This document shows, piece by piece, positions 24,826 through 44,012 of a DNA stretch of 44,545 nt. Source of the DNA: Verrucomicrobiota bacterium. GTDB lineage: Bacteria; Verrucomicrobiota; Verrucomicrobiia; Opitutales; UBA953. The stretch's first letter is position 1, and each line of letters opens with the position of its first letter. The translations under genes were made by a program, and so were the position numbers. The stretch covers positions 1 to 44,545 of the forward strand of contig VHCL01000010.1 of NCBI GenBank assembly GCA_016871725.1, given 5' to 3'. The notes under the pieces were generated by a model. It ran no database searches and was not told the DNA's origin. It was given only the letters and a program-made list of their open reading frames with translations.

Positions 24826-29160
<4,335 letters not shown>

Positions 29161-29195
29161 GTCGGTTAAGTGCGGGGGTTGGGTGCGGCGGACGC

Positions 29196-32993
<3,798 letters not shown>

Positions 32994-33080
32994 GGCTGGT
33001 GAAGGTGGGCTCGGAGTGTCGGGTGGTTTCGGTGGTGCTGACTGGTTTGCCTGGTGGGGTCGGACGAGGCGGCCGGGGGG

Positions 33081-33132
33081 AAGAAAAAGCGGGGAGGGGT
33101 CGCCGGACCCGGGAGGGTGCTACCCTCCCCGC
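33081..33132 (-). terminator. Hairpin attenuator/terminator between rplL and rpoB
   Basis: On the minus strand GCGGGGAGGG (33132-33123) pairs with CCCTCCCCGC (33098-33089), and TTTTTCTT follows at 33088-33081. The 24-base loop contains a second GC-rich palindrome. A partial terminator in the rplL-rpoB gap is known in E. coli, where it sets the ratio of ribosomal protein to polymerase; the same role is inferred here. Confidence 0.8.
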
Positions 33133-33158
33133 TCTGCGGATATGCGTCGGAAGACGGA

Positions 33159-33542
<384 letters not shown>

Positions 33543-33695
33543 GGTATCTGGTTTCCTTGAATGGTTAGCGTCCGATGAAGGACATTTGAGGGCGCGAGGC
33601 CCCTAACCGGGGTTCTTTGGATGTGTGTTGTTTTTGGGTTTGGGTTCCCCCCGCTCGGACGCCGCCACATGGCGACGCCTCCGCGAGGAAAGGGG

Positions 33696-34184
33696 TCAGG
33701 CGGCCTTCTCGTCCTTCTGGCGCTTGGCGTCCAGGAGGCGGACGAACTGCGACGCCGGGGTGGAGAGCAGCGAAAGGAGCTGGGCGCGGATGCCGTCGAG
33801 GGACGGCAGCTTCGACAGGGCTTCCACTTCGGCCTTGGTGAGGATCTTGGCGTCGAGGACGCCGCCCTTCACCTCGAGCTTGGAGAAGTCCTTGAAGAAG
33901 GTGACGAGGACCTTGGCGACGCCGGTCGGGTTGTTGCCGCCGGTGACGAGGGCGGTGTGGCCGCTCAGGTGGGCGGAGATGTCCGGCAGCTTCGCCTGCT
34001 TGGCGGCGATGTTCAGGATGCTGTTCTTGACGACGTGGTACTCGGCGCCGTGGGCGCGGAGCTGGGTGCGGACGGCGGTGGCGTTCTCGACGGTGACGCC
34101 GGTGAAGTTGGCGAGCAGCAGGTAGTTGGAGCTGGCCAGCTGGGCGGCGACTTCGTCGACGAGGAATTGTTTTTCAGCGCGCAT
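33696..34184 (-). CDS. rplJ: Ribosomal protein uL10
   Basis: 162 residues. Start MRAEKQFLVDEVAAQLASSN, then NYLLLANFTGVTVENATAVR and KNSILNIAAKQA fit L10, which anchors the L7/L12 stalk to 23S rRNA. The C-terminal helix that carries L12 dimers is present (SQFVRLLDAKRQKDEKAA). The leader to rplA is only 30 bases, too short for the usual long L10 autoregulatory leader. Instead, 153 bases separate it from rplL, with a GC-rich hairpin near 33650-33680 and no terminator tail. Confidence 0.95.
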   Translation of the reverse strand: MRAEKQFLVDEVAAQLASSNYLLLANFTGVTVENATAVRTQLRAHGAEYHVVKNSILNIAAKQAKLPDISAHLSGHTALVTGGNNPTGVAKVLVTFFKDFSKLEVKGGVLDAKILTKAEVEALSKLPSLDGIRAQLLSLLSTPASQFVRLLDAKRQKDEKAA

Positions 34185-34214
34185 GTTCGTGGGTTCGCTT
34201 GGGCGTGGTTAGGG

Positions 34215-34925
34215 TTAGGCGGTCGCGACGGCGGCCGAGTAGGGCTTGAGGTCGACGCCGACGCCGGGGCTCATGCTGGCGCTGATCGTGATCGACTTGA
34301 TGAAACGGCCGCCGGAGAAGCCGGCGGGCTGGGCCTTCACGAGGGCGGCCAGGGCGGCCTGGGCGTTCTCGGTGAGCTGGGCGGCGGAGAAGGACTTCTT
34401 GCCGATGACGATCACGATGTTGCCCGTCTTATCCATCTTGAATTCGACGCGGCCGGCCTTCACTTCCTTGATGGTCTTGGTGAGGTCGTCGGAGACCGTG
34501 CCGGACTTCGGGTTCGGCATGAGGCCCTTCGGACCGAGGACGCGGGCGACCTGGCGGACGTCCTTCATCGCGGAGACGGTCGAGATGGCGACGTCGAAGT
34601 CGAGGAAGCCGCCGTTGACCTTGGCGATCAGGTCGGCGAGGCCGGCGTAATCGGCGCCGGCGGCGAGGGCTTCGGCCGGGTTCTCGGTGAAGGCGAGGAC
34701 CTTGATCTTCTTGCCGGAACCGTTCGGGAGCGAGACGGTGCCACGGACCATCTGGTCCGACTGCTTGGGATCGACGCCGAGGAAGGCGGAGATCTCGACG
34801 GTCTCGTCGAACTTGGCGCCGGGCATCTTCTTGATGATCTCGGCGGCCTGGGCGACGTCGTACTTGGCCTTCAGGTCGGCGACCTGGAGGGCGGCGCGGT
34901 AGCGCTTGCTGGGTTTCTTGCTCAT
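34215..34925 (-). CDS. rplA: Ribosomal protein uL1
   Basis: 236 residues. Start MSKKPSKRYRAALQVADLKA; the core contains DETVEISAFLGVDPKQSDQM, LGPKGLMPNPKSGTV and VEFKMDKTGNIVIVIGKKSF, all L1 signatures. L1 forms the mobile E-site stalk and in many bacteria represses its own operon by binding the mRNA leader; I could not find a convincing L1 site before rplK. A GGAG lies about 13 bases before the ATG. It sits 58 bases after rplK. Confidence 0.97.
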   Translation of the reverse strand: MSKKPSKRYRAALQVADLKAKYDVAQAAEIIKKMPGAKFDETVEISAFLGVDPKQSDQMVRGTVSLPNGSGKKIKVLAFTENPAEALAAGADYAGLADLIAKVNGGFLDFDVAISTVSAMKDVRQVARVLGPKGLMPNPKSGTVSDDLTKTIKEVKAGRVEFKMDKTGNIVIVIGKKSFSAAQLTENAQAALAALVKAQPAGFSGGRFIKSITISASMSPGVGVDLKPYSAAVATA

Positions 34926-34983
34926 AGCGACTTTTGGTCTCCTGCGGGATGCAGTGGTGTGGTTGGTTTAGGGTTGGGTGAAA

Positions 34984-35409
34984 TCAGCCGACGACCTCGA
35001 TGCCCATCGAACGCGCGGTGCCGGCGATCATGCGGGCGGCGTTGTCCGGGTTGACGGCGTTGAGGTCCTTCTTCTTCAGCTCGACGATCTCGAGGAGCTG
35101 CTTCTTGGTGACCTTGCCGACCTTGTCGCGGTTCGGGACCTTGGAGCCCGACTCGATCTTCGCGGCCTTCTTGAGGAGGACGGAAGCGGGCGGGGACTTC
35201 AGGATGAAGGTGAAGGACTTGTCCTGGTAGACGGAGATGATGACCGGGAGGATCATGCCGGCCTGGTCCTTGGTCTTGGCGTTGAACTCCTTGCAGAACG
35301 CCATGATGTTGACGCCCTTCGCGCCGAGCGCGGGGCCGACGGGAGGAGCGGGGTTAGCGGCGCCCGCGGGGAGCTGGAGCCTGATTTCGCCGACGACTTT
35401 CTTTGCCAT
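34984..35409 (-). CDS. rplK: Ribosomal protein uL11
   Basis: 141 residues, normal length. [20 protein letters not shown] (the proline-rich N-terminal loop bound by thiostrepton-type drugs), [20 protein letters not shown] and the end [15 protein letters not shown] are diagnostic. It lies at the base of the factor-binding stalk. The gene has the usual place between nusG and rplA. Its leader before ATG is A/C-rich (CAACCATCTAAACACCCACC) with no Shine-Dalgarno. Confidence 0.97.
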   Translation of the reverse strand: MAKKVVGEIRLQLPAGAANPAPPVGPALGAKGVNIMAFCKEFNAKTKDQAGMILPVIISVYQDKSFTFILKSPPASVLLKKAAKIESGSKVPNRDKVGKVTKKQLLEIVELKKKDLNAVNPDNAARMIAGTARSMGIEVVG

Positions 35410-35445
35410 GGTGGGTGTTTAGATGGTTGGGTTGATGAGAAGGGA

Positions 35446-36015
35446 TCACTCGCGGTCGTCGCGCTCGACCTGCCAGAACTCGAGCTCGACCGGGGTGGAG
35501 CGGCCGAAGATGTCGACGGAGACCTCGAGCTTGCCGCGGTCGGCGTCGATCTTGTCGATGTTGCCGGCGAGGTTGGCGAAGGGGCCGTCGGTGATCTTCA
35601 CGCGTTCGCCGATGTTGAAGCTGATCTTCGGGACCACCTTGTCGGCGGCGTCGGCGACCTGCTGGAGGATGGTGTTGATCTCCTCGGCCTTGAGGGCGAC
35701 GGGGTTCTGCCCGCCGATCAGGCCGATGACGCCGTCGGTCTTGCGCAGGAAGCTCCAGGGAGCCTCGAGCAGCGTGCCTTCGTCGTCGAAGAGCCGGGCG
35801 CGGACGAAGAGGTACGAAGGGTAGAGCTTCATCTCGCTCTCGCGCTTCTTGCCGTTGCGGAAGTCCTTGACGGTCTTCACCGGCATGAGGATCTCGGCGA
35901 CGAAATCGCCCATCTCCTCGTCCTTGATGGCCTTGTCGAGCAGGCGCTTCACCTTGCTCTCGTTGTTCGAGAGGGTCTGGAGGGTATACCAGCGGAAATC
36001 AGAGGGAGAGGACAT
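35446..36015 (-). CDS. nusG: Transcription elongation/antitermination factor NusG
   Basis: 189 residues. The NGN domain begins FRWYTLQTLSNNESKVKRLL and contains LYPSYLFVRARL. The KOW domain follows at about 130-185 with FNIGERVKITDGPFANLAGN and DIFGRSTPVELEFWQVER. It links RNA polymerase to Rho or to the ribosome. It starts 9 bases after secE, the universal secE-nusG pair. Confidence 0.97.
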   Translation of the reverse strand: MSSPSDFRWYTLQTLSNNESKVKRLLDKAIKDEEMGDFVAEILMPVKTVKDFRNGKKRESEMKLYPSYLFVRARLFDDEGTLLEAPWSFLRKTDGVIGLIGGQNPVALKAEEINTILQQVADAADKVVPKISFNIGERVKITDGPFANLAGNIDKIDADRGKLEVSVDIFGRSTPVELEFWQVERDDRE

Positions 36016-36024
36016 GGCGGCGGA

Positions 36025-36231
36025 TCAGCGCACGAGCTTGGTCGCGAGCTGGACGAAGTTGGAGAGGGAGAAGTCGCAGAGGAAGACGACGGCGCCCAGG
36101 AGGGCGACGGCGGCGATCACGACCAGCGTGGAGTCCGCGAGCTCCTTGGCGGTGGGCCACGAAGCCTTGACGAAGACCTCGGTGATGGTCTCGTTCCAGA
36201 AAGCGCGGAGGCGTCCGAGGAAGCTGAACAT
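36025..36231 (-). CDS. secE: Preprotein translocase subunit SecE
   Basis: 68 residues with the short single-helix form of SecE. The amphipathic helix RAFWNETITEVFVKASWPTA (with the conserved V..SWP block) precedes KELADSTLVVIAAVALLGAV, the start of the one membrane segment. Unlike E. coli SecE it has no extra N-terminal helices, which is usual outside gammaproteobacteria. It lies between tRNA-Trp and nusG, the standard location. Confidence 0.95.
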   Translation of the reverse strand: MFSFLGRLRAFWNETITEVFVKASWPTAKELADSTLVVIAAVALLGAVVFLCDFSLSNFVQLATKLVR

Positions 36232-36256
36232 GGTGCTGGTGGTGTGTGGTGGAGAG

Positions 36257-36332
36257 TGGCAGGACGGGTGGGAGTCGAACCCACAACCAACGGTTTTGGA
36301 GACCGCTACTCTGCCAATTGAGCTACCGTCCT
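36257..36332 (-). tRNA. tRNA-Trp (anticodon CCA)
   Basis: On the minus strand AGGACGG pairs with CCGTCCT as acceptor stem. The D arm has AATTGGCAGAG, and the anticodon stem-loop is CGGTCTCCAAAACCG with anticodon CCA. The T arm is GGGTTCGACTCCC. The discriminator is G, as expected for tRNA-Trp, and the 3' CCA is encoded (36259-36257). It lies between tuf and secE. Confidence 0.96.
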
Positions 36333-36355
36333 GTGCTGGTGGTTAAAGAGACGAA

Positions 36356-36385
36356 TGCCGGGGCCCTTTTGAGGGGGCCTCGGCA
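36356..36385 (-). terminator. Hairpin between tuf and tRNA-Trp, terminator- or processing-like
   Basis: On the minus strand TGCCG and GGCCC pair with GGGCC and CGGCA around a CCTCAAAA loop, with one A-C mismatch in an 11-position stem. The tail ATTCGTCTCTTT is only moderately T-rich. It could be a leaky terminator after tuf or an RNase processing signal ahead of tRNA-Trp and secE. Confidence 0.5.
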
Positions 36386-36413
36386 CCGTAGGAGGTCGTT
36401 TTTGGTCAGGAAA

Positions 36414-37601
36414 TCACTTGGTGATCTCGAGGATCTGGCCGGCGCCGATGGTCTTGCCGCCTTCGCGGAGGGCGAAGCGCTGGCCCTTTTCCATCGCGAC
36501 GGGCTTCTGCAGCTCGATCGTGATCGTGACGTTGTCGCCGGGCATCACCATTTCCACGCCTTCCGGGAGGATGACGGTGCCGGTCGCGTCGCAGGTGCCG
36601 AAGAAGAACTGCGGGCGGTAGTTGTTGGCGAACGAGGTGTGACGGCCGCCTTCGTCCTGCTTGAGGACGTAGATCTGGGCCTTGGCCACGGTGTGCGGCT
36701 TGATGGAGCCGACCTTGGCGAGGACCTGGCCGCGCTCGACCTGGTTCTTCTCGACGCCACGGAGGAGGAGGCCGACGTTGTCGCCGGCCTGGCCCTGGTC
36801 GAGCTCCTTGCGGAACATCTCGACGCCGGTGACGGTGGTCTTGATGGTGTCGCGGAGGCCGACGACTTCGATTTCTTCGCCGACCTTGATGACGCCGCGC
36901 TCGATACGACCGGTGGCGACGGTGCCGCGGCCGGTGATGGAGAAGACGTCTTCGACGGACATCATGAAGGGCTTGTCGGTCTCGCGCTTCGGCTCAGGGA
37001 TCTCGGCGTCGAGAGCGTCCAGGAGGTTCTGGATGGCCTGCTCGCCTTCGGGCTTGGCTTCGAGGGCGGCGGTGGCGGAACCACGGACGATCTTGGCGTT
37101 GTCGCCGTCGTACTGGTACTTGTTGAGGAGGTCGCGGACTTCCATCTCGACGAGGTCGATCAGGTCGGGCTCGGAGAGGTCGACCTTGTTGAGCCAGACG
37201 ACGATCTTCGGCACGCCGACCTGGCGGGCGAGCAGGATGTGCTCCTTGGTCTGGGGCATGACGCCGTCGGCGGCGGAGACGACGAGGATCGCGCCGTCCA
37301 TCTGGGCGGCGCCGGTGATCATGTTCTTGACGAAGTCGGCGTGGCCCGGGCAGTCGACGTGGGCGTAGTGACGGTTGACGGACTCGTACTCGACGTGCGA
37401 GGCGGCGATGGTCACGGTCTTGGTGGCGTCACGGACGGTACCACCCTTGGTGATCTCGGAGTAGGACTTGTTCTCAGCGAGGCCTTTGCGGGCCTGGACG
37501 GCCACGATCGCGGCGGTGGTGGTCGACTTGCCATGGTCGATGTGACCGATGGTGCCGACGTTGACGTGAGGCTTGGTGCGGTTGAACTTCTCTTTGGCCA
37601 T
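36414..37601 (-). CDS. tuf: Elongation factor Tu
   Basis: 395 residues. The GTPase motifs are GHIDHGKST (19-27), DCPGH and NKVD. The switch I region reads [20 protein letters not shown], where many bacteria have an E(E/K)xRGITI form, so it is somewhat divergent but the TKTVT ending aligns. Domains 2 and 3 are complete and end [13 protein letters not shown]. The start at 37601 ([20 protein letters not shown]) is certain; the longer frame runs through tRNA-Thr. EF-Tu delivers aminoacyl-tRNA to the ribosome. The leader is A/C-rich (CCTCACCACCAAAAACC) without Shine-Dalgarno. It is flanked by tRNA-Thr and tRNA-Trp. Confidence 0.98.
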   Translation of the reverse strand: MAKEKFNRTKPHVNVGTIGHIDHGKSTTTAAIVAVQARKGLAENKSYSEITKGGTVRDATKTVTIAASHVEYESVNRHYAHVDCPGHADFVKNMITGAAQMDGAILVVSAADGVMPQTKEHILLARQVGVPKIVVWLNKVDLSEPDLIDLVEMEVRDLLNKYQYDGDNAKIVRGSATAALEAKPEGEQAIQNLLDALDAEIPEPKRETDKPFMMSVEDVFSITGRGTVATGRIERGVIKVGEEIEVVGLRDTIKTTVTGVEMFRKELDQGQAGDNVGLLLRGVEKNQVERGQVLAKVGSIKPHTVAKAQIYVLKQDEGGRHTSFANNYRPQFFFGTCDATGTVILPEGVEMVMPGDNVTITIELQKPVAMEKGQRFALREGGKTIGAGQILEITK

Positions 37602-37648
37602 GGTTTTTGGTGGTGAGGAGGTGGTTGGGTTTGGTGTGTGGAAAGTGG

Positions 37649-37724
37649 TGGAGCCCCCGACTGGATTTGAACCAGCGACCTCGTCCTTACCAAGGACGCG
37701 CTCTGCCAACTGAGCTACAGGGGC
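37649..37724 (-). tRNA. tRNA-Thr (anticodon GGT)
   Basis: On the minus strand GCCCCTG pairs with CGGGGGC (one G-T wobble) as acceptor stem. The D arm has AGCTCAGTTGGCAGAGC, the anticodon loop is CGTCCTTGGTAAGGACG with anticodon GGT, and the T arm contains TGGTTCAAATCCA. The discriminator is T and the 3' CCA is encoded (37651-37649). It is the first transcribed element of the tuf-secE-nusG-rpl-rpo cluster and lies 47 bases before tuf. Confidence 0.96.
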
Positions 37725-37762
37725 GAACCGTCGACGTACTTGAAGACGCGAAGGGAAGGGTT

Positions 37763-37791
37763 TGAATGACCATCCCGCCCCCCACCGTCAA
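37763..37791 (-). promoter_or_regulatory. Candidate promoter of the tRNA-Thr-tuf operon
   Basis: On the minus strand TTGACG (37791-37786), a 17-base spacer and CATTCA (37768-37763) end about 38 bases before the 5' end of tRNA-Thr. The -35 box is near consensus and the -10 box weak. A 7-bp hairpin AAGGGTT/AACCCTT lies just upstream (near 37803-37820), with no T tail in the useful direction. Confidence 0.4.
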
Positions 37792-37832
37792 GCGGTTTTT
37801 TGCAAGGGTTTTACAACCCTTCCGGCGGCCTT

Positions 37833-38606
37833 TCAGGGGCCGATGATCAGGCGATAAACCCCAGCAGGAAGCCGGCTACCCCATTCGACCGTGGCTGCCC
37901 AGCGCCGCAGAGCCTCATCGACCGATTTCGACCCGGAGGAACGCAAGATCGACCCCAAAGGAGCCTTCCCCAGGCTGTCTACGCTCAAAATAACCTCAAA
38001 GTACCCATCAAGTGGGGCATTTTTTGATTTAAAAGATGTATTTTCGCTATTTTTAACCTCTAAGTGTTCAATTTTCCCACTAATAATGGATTTTACGCCC
38101 CCTCCGAGCGGTAAAACCTCAAAAAAAGCCATCCTAGGCTCCAATCGGACATCACGAAACCCAGCCGAGCCAAAGGTGGTGAGCGGCTCCTGGGCCGTCA
38201 AAGGGATGGCCAAGGCCGCGGGCGGGGCGGTCTGGCGGGGCACCTGCAGCGTGGAATCCTTCCCCAGCGGCTTGGCCGGATCAAATTGCAACACGGGCTG
38301 GGCGGCGGCGAAAGGGGCGTCCTCAGGCTGGCCGACCTCGCCTCGGCCGACCTTGGACCTCTTCGCCGGCGAGGGCAGGTAGACCGCGGAGCTGTCCAGC
38401 AGCACGACGCTCTCGGTACGGGCGTCGCCAGGCGAGACCAGCCGGACCCCTTGGGTGAGCGGACGCGCGGCCGGGCGCCCCCCTGCCCCGGGACTGAAGA
38501 AGACCAAGGCGGCGATGAAGACGGTCAGCCCGCAGAGCAAGGCCGTCCGTGTCAGCGGCGGCAGCCGGCCGCCGGTCAGGTTGCGGATGGTGGAAAGCGC
38601 GCCCAT
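37833..38606 (-). CDS. Single-pass membrane protein with TonB C-terminal-like domain
   Basis: 257 residues. One membrane helix near 19-40 (TALLCGLTVFIAALVFF), then a linker with Pro and Ala stretches. The C-terminal part GYFEVILSVDSLGKAPLGSI, then LRSSGSKSVDEALRRWAATV and EWGSRLPAGVYRLIIGP, has the strand-helix-strand pattern of TonB C-terminal domains (vd.dG.v....rssG...lD.aa). That assignment is inference from pattern. The coding DNA from about 37985 to 38115 is far richer in A and T than everything around it. It starts 2 bases after the htrA stop and is probably co-transcribed. No ExbB/ExbD genes are adjacent. Confidence 0.7.
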   Translation of the reverse strand: MGALSTIRNLTGGRLPPLTRTALLCGLTVFIAALVFFSPGAGGRPAARPLTQGVRLVSPGDARTESVVLLDSSAVYLPSPAKRSKVGRGEVGQPEDAPFAAAQPVLQFDPAKPLGKDSTLQVPRQTAPPAALAIPLTAQEPLTTFGSAGFRDVRLEPRMAFFEVLPLGGGVKSIISGKIEHLEVKNSENTSFKSKNAPLDGYFEVILSVDSLGKAPLGSILRSSGSKSVDEALRRWAATVEWGSRLPAGVYRLIIGP

Positions 38607-38608
38607 GC

Positions 38609-39718
38609 TCAGCGGTCGAGCGGGCGCTCCGCGACCGTGAGACGCGCGAGCGCGCCCCGCCCTTCGCGGATGTAGTTCAGGGTGAGCACCTCGCCCGGCC
38701 GACGCCGGGAGATCTCGAGCCGCATCTCGTTCCAGTTTTCGACGGGCTTGCCGTTGAGGCCGACGACGATGTCGCCGACCTTCAGGCCGGCCTTGGCCGC
38801 CGGCAGCTCATCCGAGACGACGACGAGGCGGACGCCGCCCGCCTGGCCCAGAGAGAGCTTCGTGGCTTCGGCTACGGAGAGGTCTTCGCCCTGCACGCCG
38901 ATCAGGCCGCGGACGACGCGTCCCTGGTTGGCGAGGTCGAGCGCGACCGCGGTGATGAGATTCGAGGGGATCGAATAGCCCAGGCCGACGCTCAGGCCCG
39001 TGCCGGACTTGATGGCGGTGTTCATGCCCAGCAGACGGCCTTCGAAATCGATCAGAGGCCCGCCGCTATTGCCCGGATTGATGGCCGCGTCGGTCTGGAT
39101 GAAATCCTCGAAGGCCATGCCCATGCCGAGCTTGCCGGAACGGCCCAAGGCCGAGACGATGCCCGAGGTGACGGTCAGGCCGGCGTCAAGCGGGTTGCCG
39201 ATCGCGAAGACGACGTCGCCCACGCGGGCCTTGTCGCTGTCGGCGAAGCGGGCGTAGGGCAGTCCCTTCCCTTCGATCTTGAGCACGGCGATGTCCGTGC
39301 CGGCGTCCACGCCCAGGACCTTGGCCCGGAACTCGCGCCGGTCGGCGAGCTGGACGATGACGGTCTTGGCGACGCTGCGACGGTTCTCCTGCAGCACGAC
39401 GTGGCGGTTCGTGATCACGTAGCCGTCGGGATGGATGATCGTGCCCGAGCCCAGGCCGGTGGGCAGGAGCACTTCGCCGGTCTGCTCGTCCTGCAGGACC
39501 TTCTCCGGGTCGATGCGCCCGCGGTAACGGTTCAGGACGGACTGAGGGATGACCTCGGCCGTGCGCACGCTGACGACGGCGGGCATGATCCGGGCCAGCA
39601 TGTCGGCGTAGCTGGAGCCCGGGGCGCCGCGGTTGACCGGGCGGGGGTCGGTCTCGAAGGTGACGCCGGCGAGCGCCATGGCCGGCAAGAGGACAAGCGC
39701 GGTGAGATGACGGAGCAT
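38609..39718 (-). CDS. Periplasmic serine protease, HtrA/Do-like (S1C) with one PDZ domain
   Basis: 369 residues. Signal peptide about 1-17 (MLRHLTALVLLPAMALA). The trypsin-like domain has the full triad: His106 in TNRHVV, Asp142 in GTDIAVLK, Ser218 in NPGNSGGPL. One PDZ domain follows (about 275-360: GVRLVVVSDELPAAKAGLKV, then GDIVVGLNGKPVENWNEM), so the layout is DegS-like in number of PDZ domains but with a cleavable signal rather than an anchor. It would degrade misfolded periplasmic proteins. It lies 43 bases after smc and 2 bases before the TonB-C-like gene. Confidence 0.95.
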   Translation of the reverse strand: MLRHLTALVLLPAMALAGVTFETDPRPVNRGAPGSSYADMLARIMPAVVSVRTAEVIPQSVLNRYRGRIDPEKVLQDEQTGEVLLPTGLGSGTIIHPDGYVITNRHVVLQENRRSVAKTVIVQLADRREFRAKVLGVDAGTDIAVLKIEGKGLPYARFADSDKARVGDVVFAIGNPLDAGLTVTSGIVSALGRSGKLGMGMAFEDFIQTDAAINPGNSGGPLIDFEGRLLGMNTAIKSGTGLSVGLGYSIPSNLITAVALDLANQGRVVRGLIGVQGEDLSVAEATKLSLGQAGGVRLVVVSDELPAAKAGLKVGDIVVGLNGKPVENWNEMRLEISRRRPGEVLTLNYIREGRGALARLTVAERPLDR

Positions 39719-39761
39719 GACTCCCCCACCCTAGCCGGCCCGCCGCCCAAGGCAAGCGACC

Positions 39762-43514
<3,753 letters not shown>

Positions 43515-43563
43515 CGAGGGGTGAACCGAACGATTGCCCTGCCCTACCCCCGCCGCAAGCGTC

Positions 43564-43648
43564 TTGTGCCCTCCGGGAGTCCCACTTATTCACGGCCGCA
43601 AATACCCTTGGATTCGGGGTTGACGAAAGGCCTCCCCCCTTGTTCTTT
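43564..43648 (+). promoter_or_regulatory. Candidate promoter region of rpsU
   Basis: Two weak sigma-70 type candidates precede rpsU. The first is TTGTGC (43564-43569), 17 bases, TATTCA (43587-43592). The second is TTGACG (43620-43625) with a poor -10 near 43643-43648. The region is shared with the divergent smc gene. No Shine-Dalgarno is seen before the rpsU ATG (CCCTCCAAACGCTCAC). Confidence 0.3.
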
Positions 43649-43667
43649 CGACCCTCCAAACGCTCAC

Positions 43668-43868
43668 ATGTCCGTAGAAATCAAGATTCGCAAAGGCGAG
43701 ACCGTCGACAAGGCTCTCCGCCGCCTCAAGAAGAAGATCGACCGCGAGGGCATCATCAAGGACGCCCGCGCCAAGCGAGGCTTCGAGAAGCCGGCCGAAC
43801 GCCGTCGCCGCAAGAAGAAGGTCAAGAACTTCAGCGCCTACCTGCGCAAGAAGTGGGACAACGTGTAA
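43668..43868 (+). CDS. rpsU: Ribosomal protein bS21
   Basis: 66 residues. MSVEIKIRKGETVDKALRRL, then a run of basic residues (KPAERRRRKKKVKNF) and the end AYLRKKWDNV are the S21 pattern. bS21 sits near the 3' end of 16S rRNA beside the anti-Shine-Dalgarno, which matters here because most leaders in the window lack a Shine-Dalgarno. The start at 43668 is fixed by the family N-terminus. A terminator follows 24 bases after the stop. Confidence 0.96.
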   Translation: MSVEIKIRKGETVDKALRRLKKKIDREGIIKDARAKRGFEKPAERRRRKKKVKNFSAYLRKKWDNV

Positions 43869-43892
43869 GCGTCCCTCCCGACCCGAGCACCT

Positions 43893-43928
43893 GAAGGCCC
43901 GTCATCGCGACGGGTCTTCTGCTTTGGG
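43893..43928 (+). terminator. Rho-independent terminator after rpsU
   Basis: GAAGGCCCGTC (43893-43903) pairs with GACGGGTCTTC (43909-43919) around ATCGC, with one G-T wobble, and TGCTTT follows. The T tail is short but the stem is strong. Confidence 0.75.
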
Positions 43929-43956
43929 GAAGCCGCCGGCCGGGCCGGACGCAGGC

Positions 43957-43989
43957 ACAAAAAGGGCCGAACCCGGAGGTTCGGCCCTT
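43957..43989 (-). terminator. Rho-independent terminator after glnN
   Basis: On the minus strand AAGGGCCGAACC (43989-43978) pairs with GGTTCGGCCCTT (43973-43962) around a 4-base loop, followed by TTTGTG. It lies 23 bases after the glutamine synthetase stop codon. Together with the rpsU terminator it separates the two convergent genes. Confidence 0.9.
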
Positions 43990-44012
43990 GGTCTCGGCGA
44001 AGCCGGCGAGGC

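Noticed and set aside
33543-33695. Hidden small gene or terminator between rplJ and rplL
   Set aside because: No frame with coding character is present, and the GC-rich hairpin near 33650-33680 has no T tail on either strand.
34185-34214. Classical L10 leader before rplJ
   Set aside because: Only 30 bases separate rplA and rplJ, too short for the known structured leader, and no candidate kink-turn was found.
37602-37709. Extended N-terminus of EF-Tu running through tRNA-Thr
   Set aside because: The extra residues are a translation of the tRNA gene. The EF-Tu start [10 protein letters not shown] at 37601 is universal.
37803-37820. AAGGGTT/AACCCTT hairpin as terminator of the TonB-C-like gene
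   Set aside because: On the gene strand it is followed by A residues rather than T residues, so it lacks the terminator tail.
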